A stretch of 64,000 nucleotides of DNA from Papio anubis (Eukaryota; Chordata; Mammalia; Primates; Cercopithecidae): positions 27,734,998 through 27,798,997 of the forward strand of contig NC_044988.1 of the NCBI RefSeq assembly GCF_008728515.1, read 5' to 3'. Positions 1 through 10,297 of the stretch are shown in pieces (position 1 is the stretch's first letter; every line of letters starts with the position of its first letter). Under the pieces are notes generated by a model, which saw nothing but the letters and a program-made list of their open reading frames with translations, searched no databases and was not told where the DNA came from. The translations under genes and the position numbers were made by a program.

Positions 1-554
1 TATTTGATCAAATACCTGGACACTGTGGCTCCACCAATTTAATTCATAAAATTAACCATTAGATTGCCAAACTGTTTTCCAAGATGGTTGTTCCATTTTG
101 ATTTCCCACCAGCAATTTATGAGATTTCCAGTTGTTCTGCATCCTTGTCAACACTTGGAATTTTCAGGCTTTTTAGTTTTAGGTATTCTAGTTAGGTTGT
201 AGAGATAATGCATTGCATTTCCCTGATGACTAATGATGTTGGGTGTCTTTTTCTGGGCTTATTGTCCAATCATATCTTTTCTGTACTAAAGCATCTGTTT
301 AAATCTTTTGGTTATATTTTCAGTGGATTGTTTGTCATCTTATTATTGAGTTGTAAGGGTTGTTTATGTATTCCAGGTATAAGTCTTTTATCACATAGGT
401 ATTTTGCAAATATTATCTCTAGTCAATGACTCATCTTATTTTCCTAACACTGACTTTCAAAGGATGGAAGCTTTTTAATTTTGATGATGTGCAAATTATT
501 ACTTCTGCTTTTATAGTTTGTACATTTTTTGTGTCCTGTTTAAGAAATCTTCAC

Positions 555-775
555 ACCTGGGCAACATGGTGAAACCCCGTCTCTACTAAAATACAAAAAA
601 TTAGCCGGGCGTGGTGGCATGTGCCTGTAGTCCCAGCTACTCGGGAGGCTGAGGCAGGAGAATCGACTGAACCCTGGAGGCAGAAGTTGCAGTGAGCCAA
701 CATCACGCCACTGTACTCCAGCCTGGGTGACAGAGCGAGACTCTGTCTCAAAAAATAAAAATAAAAAAGGAAATG
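555..775 (+). mobile_element. Alu, 5'-truncated (AluS-like), inside L1
   Basis: The sequence enters the Alu consensus at the word for 'cctgggcaacatggtgaaac', runs through the middle A-rich region and the right arm, and ends in an A-rich tail. It is flanked by an 11-bp direct repeat, gaaatcttcac, at 544-554 and 776-786, the target-site duplication from insertion into the L1. The first part of the left arm is missing. Confidence 0.95.
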
Positions 776-1502
776 GAAATCTTCACGTTGCCCAAAGTTA
801 CAAGATTTTTCTGCTATGTCCCTTCTGTAAGTTTTATAACTTTAGCTCTTACATTTAAGTCTCTGACGCATTTTAAGTTAATTTTTGTGAATAGTGAGAG
901 GGAAGGGTTGATTTTTTTTCATATATGAATATTCAGTTCTAATACCCCTTTTTTGAAAAGATTATTCTTTCCATATTGAATTATCTTAACAGTTTTGTTG
1001 AAAATCATCTTACCATATATGGTGGGTCTATTTCTGGACTCCATTTTGTTTCTTTGATTTATATGTCTATCCTGTGTCAATATCACACTGTCTTGATTAC
1101 TATAGTTTTATACTAAGTTTTGTAATCAGGTAGTATGAGTCCTCCAACTTTGCATTTTTGTGTAGATTTTAGAATCAGATTTTAGCATTACCATATAACT
1201 TTTGTAATCTGCTTGTCAATTTCTACAGAGAAGTCTGCTTGGATTTTGAGTGGCATTATATTGAATCTATGGATCATTTGGGGGATAATTGATGCCTTAA
1301 TAATATTGAATTTTCCAACCCATGAACATGGTATATCTCTCTATTTATTTAGATCTTCCTTAATTTCTCTCAGCAATGTTTTATAGTTTTCAATAAATAC
1401 ATTTTGTTAAATTTTTTCCTAAGTATGTCATGTTTTTAGTATTTTCTTTTTACTTTCAACTTCCAGCTGTTCGTTGCTAATATATTAAAATGTCATTGCA
1501 TT

Positions 1503-1610
1503 TCATATATTGACCTTGTATCTTGTGACCTTGTTAAACTCAGTTATTAGTTTTATCACTTTGGTATATTCCTTGGTATTTTCTACGTAGATGATTATGT
1601 CATCTGCAAA
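1503..1610 (-). pseudogene. L1 ORF2 reverse transcriptase remnant with FADD box
   Basis: A minus-strand frame here reads FADDIIIYVE, followed by residues resembling the L1 reverse transcriptase palm. The codons for FADD are at 1599-1610. FADD is the L1 form of the YXDD catalytic motif; its two aspartates bind the metal ions needed for DNA synthesis. About 36 residues after the motif stay in frame, ending in a stretch close to the usual L1 continuation (KLI..FNKV..YKVN). The frame is not part of a functional ORF2. On the other side of the motif the RT sequence is lost after about three residues, where the polypyrimidine tract begins. Confidence 0.8.
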
Positions 1611-1620
1611 TGAAGAAACC

Positions 1621-1819
1621 AACTTTCTTTCTCTCTCTCTCTCTTTCTTTCTTTCTCTCTCTCTTTCTCCTTCCCCTCTCCCTCTCCCACGCCCTCTCTT
1701 TCTCCTTCCTCTTCCCCTCCCCCCCCCCTCCCCCTCCCCCTCCCTCTCCCCCTCCCCCTCCCCCTCTCCCACTCCCTATTCCCCTCCCCCTCTCCGTCTC
1801 CCTCTCCCTCCTCTCTCAT
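1621..1819. repeat. Polypyrimidine (CT/CCCTCT-rich) low-complexity tract
   Basis: About 200 bases are almost only C and T on the plus strand: (CT)n and (CTTT)n at the left, then (CCCTCT)- and (CCCCCT)-like units. It begins about 10 bases beyond the FADD codons of the flanking L1, where L1 ORF2 antisense is naturally pyrimidine-rich, and L1 sequence resumes on the far side. All long open frames over it (Ser/Leu/Pro- or Arg/Glu/Gly-rich) are artefacts of composition. Confidence 0.95.
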
Positions 1820-2052
1820 CTTGCTTTATTACATGGGCTAGGACAACCAGTATTGAATTGAAATAACAGAAATGGTGAGAGAAGTGGTCTTTCACCATTA
1901 AGTATGGTGTTAGCTACAGGTTTTTTGCAGATGCTCTTTATCAGCTTTCATTCTATTCCTAGTTTGTTGAGAGTTTTTATGATGAATGGTAGTTGAGTTT
2001 TGTGAAATGCTTTTTCTGAACGTAGTAAGATGGTGAGTGTATATGTTTATTT

Positions 2053-2205
2053 TTACTAGCTATATAGCCTTGGAAAGGTCACTTTCTGTCTTCTGAGAAA
2101 TAGGGATACTAATACCTTTCCCTGTGGCTGTTATGTAATGTATATAAAGTTCAGCATAGGCTCTGGTGCTTAGTTGACTCTGTAATATTATTATATACAT
2201 TAAAT
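2053..2205 (+). mobile_element. MIR SINE
   Basis: The order 'tagc..tatagccttgg.aaggtcac', 'gaaatagggatactaatacct', 'atgtaatgtatataaagttcagcat' and 'gctctggtgctt' follows the sense MIR consensus from its core to its 3' end. It is strongly diverged, as expected for a mammalian-wide element. Confidence 0.75.
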
Positions 2206-3095
2206 ATTTTTTAAATTTTCCAAATGTAAACTTGTATTATTAACCAAGCTTTTGCAAATTATATGATTCTCAACAATTCTAAATTTCTCCCAAGGAATAC
2301 TTGTGCCCCAGATGAGCATTCCTGTCCTAAGCTTTCCAGATTTGCTTTATTTCCCAGGAGTGAGGGCTCACACTATTTTATGGTTTCCTAATCATAAGAC
2401 ACTGTATTCTAAACTGTCATTGTTTCCTACTAAGTTTTAAAGCAACATTCTTTGTTTAAATATGCACATGTAATATGTGAGCATGTGTGTGTGTAAGTAA
2501 TGGCTTTAGGAGTTGTACAGATGCAAAATAGATGGGCGTTACACCTGGATAAAGCTTATTTTATTAATCTTTTCTGTTATCTATCTTTTCCCTGAGTAAT
2601 TTATTTGTTGAGGAAAAAATGGTCAATTTTCCTGTAGGATGTTCTGTAGTCTGGGTTTTGCTGATTGTCCCCTGTGCTGTCATTTCATATGCTCTCTGTT
2701 CTTTGTGTTTTATATAAATTAGTAGACAGATGTAGAGCCTTCATTGGACTCCATTTAGATGATTTTTGGCAATATTATTTCATAAGTGCTTTTTCTAAAT
2801 GTATTAATTTGTTGGGGATTTAAAAATGATGCCATTCAGATTTTACTATTCCCTCATTTATTAGTTGGACTTCTGTAAGGAGAAACACTTCTCAACTCTG
2901 TGGTTACTTGACATATAATTTATCCTATCAAGGCAGAGTAAATGTTTGATTCTTTTTCTTTATTTACCAGTTTTCAAAATAAGGAGTTGGTTTGCTCGCA
3001 CCCTCCAGGGGTAACCAGTGAGGAAGGAAAGTTTTATTGTTACTGTTGACTTTAGTACTGTAAATTTAAGCACATTTGATATATTTTAATTCATT

Positions 3096-3446
3096 TCATT
3101 TTGGACAGTAGGAGCCTATTAAAGGTGGCCCCTGAATCCTTTTGACATTCTCCTTGTAGTCTTTGATAGCTCCTTTGCTCCTGGTGTGATGAGATGTTCC
3201 AGGTGCATCTTTTATATTTTCTACTTTTGACCTGGAATCAGCTACTTCCCCTGAGAACCTTAGTTTCTTTAAGTGAGAAATGGTATTTAGTGACCTCAAT
3301 CTATTGGGACTACTAGGTTGCTCATTATTTCTAAGCCAATTTAATGGGCAGAGGAAGATAAAATGTATCACAAGTTCATGTTGATCCTTCCCATTCAAAT
3401 TCAATACAACAGGATTACAACTCCCTTTTAAAAGAGAAAAATTCAC
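3096..3446 (-). other. Unrecognised 116-codon open frame
   Basis: A minus-strand frame runs from a methionine codon at 3446 to a TGA at 3096-3098. The C-terminal half is unusually polar (Lys, Ser, Asn, Asp rich; ends in GSYCPK) for a random AT-rich frame, while the N-terminal half contains a short hydrophobic run. I do not recognise the protein. No splice-like borders, promoter or poly(A) tail mark it as a gene or processed copy. Most likely it is a chance frame or part of an unrecognised ancient repeat; a decayed retrocopy is possible. Confidence 0.12.
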
Positions 3447-3738
3447 ATAGACTAATACAACTTCAGTGAGCCACAGAATTCAGTTGAGAATAGATGGATG
3501 AAAATAATGCCAAGAAATGTCTTTTAACTGTAAACTATCTCTGTAAAATAGAAGTTTTTCTATTTTTAAATAATAATTTAGTGAACATGATGGGAGCTGA
3601 GGATTAGATTATCATAAAAATCAAAACCTATATAAATTCTCTTATAGTTTTAGGGACCCTGAGAATGGGGCATGGACCCTCTTGTTTAAGAAGCTCCATC
3701 CCTGTCTATATATTTCTGTTGTTTTCATGTGACTTCAT

Positions 3739-3808
3739 GGATTTATATTTTTTAATTTTTAATTTTCAAAATTTAACTTTCAAAATTTAATTTTCAAAAT
3801 TCAAAATT
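3739..3808. repeat. AT-rich patch with repeated TTTCAAAATTTAA unit
   Basis: Three imperfect copies of a unit like tttcaaaatttaa follow each other. The first 31 bases of this patch (3739-3769) recur exactly at 5074-5104, where they form the T-rich 3' end of the antisense L1. Confidence 0.7.
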
Positions 3809-4109
3809 CCAAAAACATACACCTTGTATATTTTTTCCATTAATCTTCTGAATGGGCACTGAAGCATCTGAAAGAAAAAGATTTTGCATATACTTGCCTA
3901 GACAGACACCAAGGTTGTCTTGTCTTAGTAAAAATTTGATGTGATTTTTAATCACTTCTGATTCATTTGCCGACTTGAAGCCTGAATGGTTCTTTAAACT
4001 ATTTAAACATGCACATACCTGCATGCACACACAAACCAACTGTTACACATAAATGAAGAGAGGATCAGGGCAAGGGCTTTATTATTCACTTTACAAAGTA
4101 TGCACTTGA

Positions 4110-4400
4110 TGGCTCACACCTGTAATCCCAGCACTTTGGAAGGTCAAGGTGGACAGATCACCTGAGGTCTGGAGTTCGAGACCAGCCTGGCCAACATGGT
4201 GAAACCCTATCTCTACTAAAAATACAAAAATTAGCTGGGCATGGTGGCGCGCGCCTGTAATCCCAGCTACTTGGAAAGCTGAGGTAGGAGAATCGCTTGA
4301 ATCCAAGAGGTGGATGTTGCAGTGAGCTGAGGTTGTGCCACTGCAGTCTAGCCTGGATGACAGAGTAAAATTCCATCTCAAAACAAAAACAAAAAAAAAA
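4110..4400 (+). mobile_element. Alu (AluS-like)
   Basis: Both arms are present, from 'tggctcacacctgtaatccc' to an A-rich tail; only the first few bases of the left arm are missing. Flanking direct repeats tatgcacttga (4099-4109) and tatgtacttga (4401-4411) differ at one base and are the target-site duplication. Confidence 0.95.
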
Positions 4401-4411
4401 TATGTACTTGA

Positions 4412-5073
4412 GCATTTTATTCATAAAGCTAGACACCCTAGTGCACTTGAAATATAATTACCTGTACAAAAATCCGTATACCGCTCTTTAGCAACATATC
4501 TCGAGTAAATAAAATTACTCTTCATCAGATGTGTTGTCTTTTGAAAGAAAGAAACAACACCATATTCAAAGGTTGCCAGTGCTGCTCAGTTGTGAATTCT
4601 GCAAGAAGGCATTCATGGTAATGTCATGACTCATGAATTATGTGCTATATTTGAGCAGTGAGGTCAGCTGTTACAGCACATAATTCATTATCTCACATTC
4701 ATGATTTTTCTTCCTTTCTCTATTTCCTATGTCCTGCCTTTTTTCTATGTAGAATATCTTATATCTGACCCAGTGTTGGGCATTATCCAGCTTTCCTATT
4801 ATAACTTCAACATTTATTTTTCATAATTGTAATTTTAAAAAGTATAACAGTTTTGAAGATATTATTTTATAGCACTTTTACTCTTATGTGTTTCAGGTCC
4901 ACATTAAATTGGCAGAAAGTGTTATACAAGCCAAGTACAACTTCTTTGCATTAGAAGTTGTGCTTGTTATTCAAACTGCTTCTCAGCCTGTGTCTGCTGT
5001 GCCATGGTATGGAAGCATGTTTCATCCATTTTACTTATTTGGGCCAATGGTTTATCCCTAAAGCAACCTACAA
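4412..5073. other. Unique sequence, nothing recognised
   Basis: AT-rich sequence without a recognised repeat, exon or RNA gene. Short open frames here are no longer than expected by chance. Confidence 0.5.
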
Positions 5074-5642
5074 GGATTTATATTTTTTAATTTTTAATTT
5101 TCAATTTTTATGGGTACATAGTGGTGTAAATATTTGTGGGGTATGTGAGATATTTTGATACAGCCATACAATGAGTCATAATTACATCACAGTAAATGGG
5201 CTGTCCATCACCTCAGGCATATATCTTTTCTTTCTGTTACAAACAATCCAATTGTACTCTTTTTGTTATTTTAAAAGGCACAATAAATTATTGTTGACTG
5301 TAGTCACCCTGTTGCACTATCAAACACTAAATCTTATTTATTCTATCTAACTATATTTTTGTTCCCATTAATCATCCCTACTTCATCCTCCCCAACCCTT
5401 CCCAGCCTCTTGCAGCTATCATTCTACTCTCTATCTCTATGAATTCCATGGTTTTAATTTTTATGTCCCAGAAATAAGTGAGAACATGTGAAGTTTATCT
5501 TTCTGTGTCTGGCTTATTTCACTTACTGTAAAGACCTCCAGTGCCATCCCTGCTGTTGCAGATGACAGGATTTCATTTAGGATCTCATTCTTTTATATGG
5601 CTGAATAGTACGCCATTGTGTATATGTATCACATTTTCTTTC

Positions 5643-5931
5643 TCTCTATCTCTCTCTCTCTATCTCACTTTCAGACAGGCTCTCACTCTGTCACCCAGGC
5701 TTGGGTGCAGTGGTGCCATCATGGCTCATTGCAGCCTCAACTTCTCCAGGCTCAGGTGATCCTCCCACCTAAGCCTCCCAAGCGGTTGGGACTATAGGCA
5801 CATGCCATCGTGTCCAGAATTTTTGTACTTTTTATAGAGATGGGGTTTCACTGTGTTGCTCAGGCTGGTCTCAAATTCCTGGACTCTAGTGATCAGCTCA
5901 CCTCAGCCTCCCAAAGTGCTGTGATTACAGA
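5643..5931 (-). mobile_element. Alu (AluJ-like), antisense, inside L1
   Basis: A CT-rich tail (5640-5670) precedes 'agacaggctctcactctgtc' and the remaining antisense Alu. It stops at 'gctgtgattacag', so about 20-30 bases of the Alu 5' end are missing. L1 words on both sides (cattttcttt at 5633-5642 and tattttcttt after the Alu) look like a decayed target-site duplication. Confidence 0.9.
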
Positions 5932-6645
5932 ATGTATTTTCTTTATCCATTCATCTGTTGATGGACATGTAAGTTGCTTCCAGATCTTGACTGTTGTGAA
6001 TGGTGCTGCAATAAACATGGGAGTGCAGATAGCTCTTTGATATGCTGATTTCCTTTTTGGCAGTATATACCTATCAGTGGAATTGCTGGGTCATATGGTA
6101 AGTATATTTTTAGTTTTTTGAGGAACTTCCAAACTGTTCTCCATAGTGGCTGTATTAATTTACAGTCCCCTCAACAGGACATAAGGGTTCCCATTTGTCC
6201 ACCTCATCACCAGCATTTGTTATTGCCTGTCCTTTGGATAAGTCATTTTAACTGGGGTGAGATGCTACTTCACTGTAGTTTTCACTTACATTTATCTCAT
6301 AATCAGCAATGTTGAGCATCTTTTCATAAACCTGTTTGCCATTTGTATGTCTTCTTTTGAGAAATGTCTCGTCAGATCCTTTGCCCATTTTTAAACCAGG
6401 TTATTAGATATTTTTCCTGTAGAGTTGTTTTAGCTCTGGTTATTTATCTGTTGTTATATGGGTAGTTTGCAAATATTTTCCCTCATTCTGTGGCTTGTTT
6501 CCTCACTTTGTTAATTGTTACCTTTCCTGTGCAGAAGCTTTTTAACTTAATGTGATCACATTTGTCCATTTTTGCTTTCGTTTCCTGTGCTTGTGGAATA
6601 TTACTCAAGAAGTTTTTGCCCAGACCAATGTCCTAGAGAGTTTTC

Positions 6646-6894
6646 AGTGTTGGGTGCATATATATTTACAGTTGTTATATTGTCTTGCTGAATTGACCCC
6701 TTTATCATTATATAGTGACCTTCTTTGTTTCTTCTTACAGTTTTTGTCTTGAAATATATGTTGTCTGATGTAAGTATAGCTACTCCTGCTTTTTTTTGGT
6801 GCCCATTTACATGGAGTTTCTTTTTCCATTCCTTTATTTTCAGTCTGTGTGTGTTTTTATAGGGGAAGTGTATTTCTTGTAGGCAACAAATCAT
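6646..6894 (-). pseudogene. L1 ORF2 endonuclease-domain remnant
   Basis: The minus-strand frame contains words typical of the L1 ORF2 N-terminal endonuclease: CCLQE near the start, KKAGVAIL, EGHYIMIKGSIQQ and NIYAPNT. In an intact L1 this apurinic/apyrimidinic-type endonuclease nicks target DNA at TTTT/AA-like sites to start reverse transcription. The glutamate after CCLQ corresponds to the metal-binding Glu of the domain. The domain stops just after NIYAPNT, where the sequence jumps to a region close to the ORF2 C-terminus without an immediate frame break, giving 13 more codons down to 6601. The catalytic Asp and His residues further on are therefore absent and the protein cannot work. Confidence 0.85.
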
Positions 6895-7471
6895 TGGGTC
6901 TTGTTTTTTAATCCATTCAGCCTTTCTATGTTTTGTGATTGAATTGTGTCAATTTACATTAACTGTTATTATTGATAAGTAAGAGCTCACTCCTGCCATT
7001 TTGTTGTTTTTTTTCTGACTATATTGTGGTCTTTTCTTCCTTCCTATCTTCCTTTTAGTGAAGGTTATTTTTATCTGGTGGTGTGTTTTAATTTCTTGCT
7101 TTTTTTGTGTGTATATATATGTTTTATGTTTTTTGATTTGGGATTACCATGAGGCTTGTAGATAATACACTCATTATTTTAAACTGATCACAACTTAACA
7201 CCAATTGCGTAAACAAATAAATAAGTAAAGAGAAAAGTAATAACAACTGTATACTTTAACTTCATCCTCTGATTTTAAACTTTTTGTTTTCTGTTTATAT
7301 CTTATTGTACTATGTCTTGAAAGGTTGTTATAGTTATTTTTGACTAGTTTATCTTTTAGTCTTTCTACTCAAGATATACACCACAATTGTAGTGTTACAA
7401 TATTCTGTGTTTTTCTGTGCACTTACTATCACTAGTGAGTTTTGTGCCTTCAGATGATTTCTTATTGCTCG

Positions 7472-7693
7472 TCAGCATTCTTTTCTTTCAGACTGAAGTA
7501 CTTTCTTTAGCATTTCTTGTAGGATAGTCCTGGTGTTGATGAAATCCCTTAGCTTTTGTTTGTCTGGGAACATCTTTATTTCTCCCTCATGTTTGAAGGA
7601 TATTTTCACCAGATATACTATTCTAGAATAATTTTTTTCCTTCTGCACTTTAAATATGTCATGCCACTCTTTCCTGGCCTGTAAGATTTCCAC
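7472..7693 (-). pseudogene. L1 ORF1 C-terminal domain remnant
   Basis: A 73-codon minus-strand frame matches the end of L1 ORF1p: LQARKEW, a VQKEKN segment, FKHEGEIK, FPDKQKLRDFI and a final SERKE-like stretch. ORF1p is the RNA-binding trimeric chaperone of the L1 particle; this part is its C-terminal domain, which contacts RNA with the neighbouring RRM. The frame ends about where ORF1p normally ends. The coiled coil and most of the RRM lie upstream towards 8045 in broken form or are deleted. Confidence 0.85.
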
Positions 7694-8049
7694 TTAAAAG
7701 TCTGCTGCCAGATGTATTGGAGTTCCATTGTATGTTGTTTGTTTCTTTTATCGTGCTGCTTTCAGGATCCTTTCTTTATTCTTGACCTTTGGGAGTTTGA
7801 TTATTATATGTCTTGAGGTAGTCTTACTTGGGTTAAATCTCCTTGGTGTTTCTTAACTTTCTTGTACTTGAATATTGATATCTTTCTCTAGGTTTGGGAA
7901 GTTCTCTGTTATTATCCCTTTGAATAAACTTTCTACCTCTATCTCTCTGTCTACCTTCTATTTAAGGCCAATTATTTTCAGATTTGCCTTTTTGAGTCTG
8001 TTTTCCAGACCTTATAGGCATGTTTCATTCCTTCGAGTTTATTTAGGAC

Positions 8050-8515
8050 CCCAGAGCACTTAAATCCACAGTGGCAAGACTTACAGCTCAAGTTGCAAGC
8101 ACTAGAATGGGCAATTCCCCTCTGGCTAGGGCTGGTCTAAATGCTCCCTCCATGGGTGCCAGGTGAGTTCTGCCTGGTATTGCTTTCTGCTGCAACAGGG
8201 CAGCATTGAGTTTCAATGCAAAGTTCTTCAGTCATTGTGCTCTCGCTCTCCTAAGCTCAGATTGTCTCTCGACACCACATGGTCATTGCCAGGGGATGGT
8301 GGAGGGGTGGCGTTGGTAATTCAAGACTGTCTTTCCTACCCTCTTCAGTTCCTCTTTCACTGATACGAAGTTATAACCAGATACTTTGATCGCTCGTCTG
8401 ATTTTTGGTTCTTATGAAGGTGCTTTGTTATGTGGATAGTTGTTCAATTTGGTGTTCCTGCAGGGAGGATGATCAGTAAAGGCTTCTATTCAGCCGTCTT
8501 GCTCTGCTTCCTCTT
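8050..8515 (-). promoter_or_regulatory. L1 5' UTR remnant
   Basis: The segment is richer in G and C than its surroundings and resembles antisense L1 5' UTR: 'gatttttggttcttatgaag', 'gttgttcaatttggtgttcc' and the final 'gccgtcttgctctgcttcct'. In an intact L1 this region carries the internal RNA polymerase II promoter. Here it marks the 5' end of the element; activity is unlikely given its age. Confidence 0.7.
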
Positions 8516-9139
8516 CCCATTTATTGAATAACTTTCTCATAGAGTTTGACCTAAAGATGCAATTAATGATTAGTTCAGATTGTGAAGCTGAAAGCTGATG
8601 CTGGTGTCACCTTCTAAAATTAAGCTTCTGGTTATAATTAAGAGCTGCAGCCTTGGGGCATTGAGTATTATCTGTGGCTTGGTTGCTAACAGGGAAAACT
8701 CCAGGATGTTCTTGTTAACTCCAGTTCTGCTAGGCCAGCTTAGAAAAGGAGCAGTAGTATTAGAGAAATTTGTATTTGAACCTGTTCTCAAGGGCATGGT
8801 AGCAAATATCTCAGTGGATTGAATGTGGCTGGAGAGGAAACTTTGATCATTTGAGAGATGGAGTACCAGCAAGTCCTCTCATCCTTCGAGTTGTCAGAGG
8901 AAATAACATTTACCTGAATGAAAGGTCAGTTGGGATGGCAAATGCTGAGAAGATTAGAGTCCTTCACTTTGCCCTCCATGTGAGCTACCCGGCTCCAATG
9001 ACAAAAGAGTTTGAAGTGGAGTGCTTTGGGAGAGAGTCTCAGCCTTCTGGCTCAACTGCTGCTTTCTACTTATAGAAAGTATTCCAGGTGCTACCTTTCC
9101 TTCATGTTTTGCATGGCTATATGTTGAAAAGCATGACCT
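8516..9139. other. Unique sequence, no recognised gene
   Basis: Moderately GC-balanced sequence with small overlapping open frames on both strands (for example 8570-8872 minus, 8851-9075 plus). I recognise none of them and see no exon borders. Confidence 0.4.
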
Positions 9140-9618
9140 ATGTGTCAGTCTGGGTTCCAGCAGGAAAGAATTAGGTAATTTAGAAGAGTTTAATGAAGAG
9201 ACTCTTTAAAAAGATATGTTCAGGACTACATAAAACAACAAGAGATGGTGAGGCATCCTGAGGTTTGCAATAGTGGGGAGCTTTAACCCTATCTACACCT
9301 GAAGGGGCCAACAGAGGGAAGATTCTCAAACCCCAGACAAGTAGCTATAGCTGTTAGGGAGGGCAGCCTGGCAGGAGCTGTGGCCTGTAGGAGAGGCTGA
9401 TGACCATGATGACCCAGCAGGGAGGGAGCTATAGGAATTGATACTCTGACCTCACTTTCCTGCCTCTCTCCTATCTCCTGCCAATGTGTCCCATTGGCTT
9501 AACCCAACCAGAAGTGAGAGGACAAGGAAGGCCAGTGGTACAGAGTGTCATTCGTTTGGATCACAGAATTGAGAGGCAGTAGATCCAGAGAGGCAAATGG
9601 AAAGAAAATACCCAGCAA
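9140..9618. repeat. Ancient interspersed repeat, LTR-like (TG...CA), family not assigned
   Basis: The segment begins TGTGTCAGTCTGGGTTCCAG and ends near ACCCAGCA. It contains phrases I associate with a common mammalian repeat: 'gagtttaatgaagagact', 'caggagctgtggcctgtagg', 'cctatctcctgccaatg' and 'cccattggcttaacccaacc'. The TG and CA ends and the roughly 480-base length would suit an LTR, but no clear target-site duplication is visible. The family name is left open. Confidence 0.5.
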
Positions 9619-9739
9619 TATCTATTTCCTTTAAAATATATGGATTGTTCTATACAGGAAAATGATAAGTATGAACAAGTACCTCATGTATCTGATTCCA
9701 AATCACTGAATGGGTGTGAAGTGAGAACTCCAAGGGTAG

Positions 9740-9990
9740 TTGAACTAATAATAGTAGTGGTCGTTATTGTTATGATCTCCATCTTCATTGAGAGCTTACC
9801 ATTGTACCAGGAACTGTTGTAAACACTACATCTATATTACCTCATTTAGTTTTTAAAACAGTCCCATAAGTAGTATAATTAGTCTCATATTATATAGTTG
9901 AGGAAACTGCAGCACAGGAAGTTTAGGTTCTCCGTACACAGTCTCAAAGCTCAGAAGCAGAGAGGCAGGATTTAAATCCAGGCTGTAGGG
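9740..9990 (-). mobile_element. MIR SINE, antisense
   Basis: The order 'gagcttaccattgtaccagg', 'gttgtaaacactacat', 'ctcatttagtttttaaaaca', 'gttgaggaaactgcagcaca' and 'aggatttaaatccaggctg' follows the reverse complement of MIR along nearly its whole length. A 60-codon open frame overlapping it (9640-9822) is therefore not a gene. Confidence 0.85.
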
Positions 9991-10297
9991 ATATACTCTA
10001 CCCTGTACTGACTCTCTCTCAATAAAGGAAAAAGTACATAAGACACCTTTGAGGGAGGGAAGTTGGAGCATTCAGTAATGATTAATATTTGCTTCCTGTT
10101 GATAATTAGATATTTGAAGAGATTTAATGTGTTTGAAATCTCTTTCCAACTTAAGAATTTTAGGTTTCTAAGGCAAAGAAAGTTAATTTGTTTATGGGTC
10201 ATTAACAGTGACTCCACCCAGAACAGTTTAATGATAGCTTCTCCTTCCCTTCCTTTTAATATTATTTTTCTTTCCTGTGTTATTCAGACAAAAGGTG

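Larger units (their letters stand above)
1..2035 (-). mobile_element. L1 LINE fragment, antisense, ORF2 region, decayed
   Basis: The plus strand reads as the reverse complement of L1 ORF2, running from the C-terminal region at the left edge back through the reverse transcriptase domain near 1.6 kb to about 2035. Recognisable stretches include the antisense ORF2 phrases at 60-170, 1030-1130 and 1230-1330, and the RT active-site region at 1581-1610. The copy is diverged, has no long intact frame, and continues beyond the left edge of the window. An Alu (555-775) and a CT-rich expansion (1621-1819) interrupt it. Divergence suggests an older L1M or early L1P subfamily; the exact subfamily cannot be called by eye. 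Confidence 0.85.
2206..4098. other. Unique AT-rich sequence, no recognised gene
   Basis: I recognise no repeat or exon. The stretch holds one minus-strand open frame (3096-3446) and an AT-rich patch at 3739-3808, both listed separately. Confidence 0.5.
5080..8515 (-). mobile_element. L1 LINE, antisense, both ends present, internally deleted
   Basis: Read on the minus strand, the order is 5' UTR (8515 to about 8050), ORF1 C-terminal part (around 7693-7472), the ORF1-ORF2 region, the ORF2 endonuclease domain (6894-6646), then a jump to the ORF2 C-terminal region (about 6640-5930, 5640-5500) and the 3' UTR with an A-rich end at about 5080. Excluding the inserted Alu, about 3.1 kb remain of a normal 6 kb. 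The main losses lie at about 6645 (C-terminal endonuclease plus reverse transcriptase) and near 8045 (ORF1 N-terminal half). The 3' UTR words at 5105-5340 fit the L1PB/L1MA age range. Confidence 0.85.

Noticed and set aside
1621..1819. SVA-type CCCTCT hexamer array
   Set aside because: No Alu-like region, VNTR or SINE-R follows; L1 sequence lies on both sides.
1503..1866. Several open frames rich in Ser/Leu/Pro or Arg/Glu/Gly
   Set aside because: They are created by the polypyrimidine tract; only the short FADD part at 1503-1610 has meaning, as an L1 remnant.
8570..9209. Candidate small genes between the L1 and the LTR-like repeat
   Set aside because: Overlapping frames on both strands, none recognised, no splice or poly(A) context.
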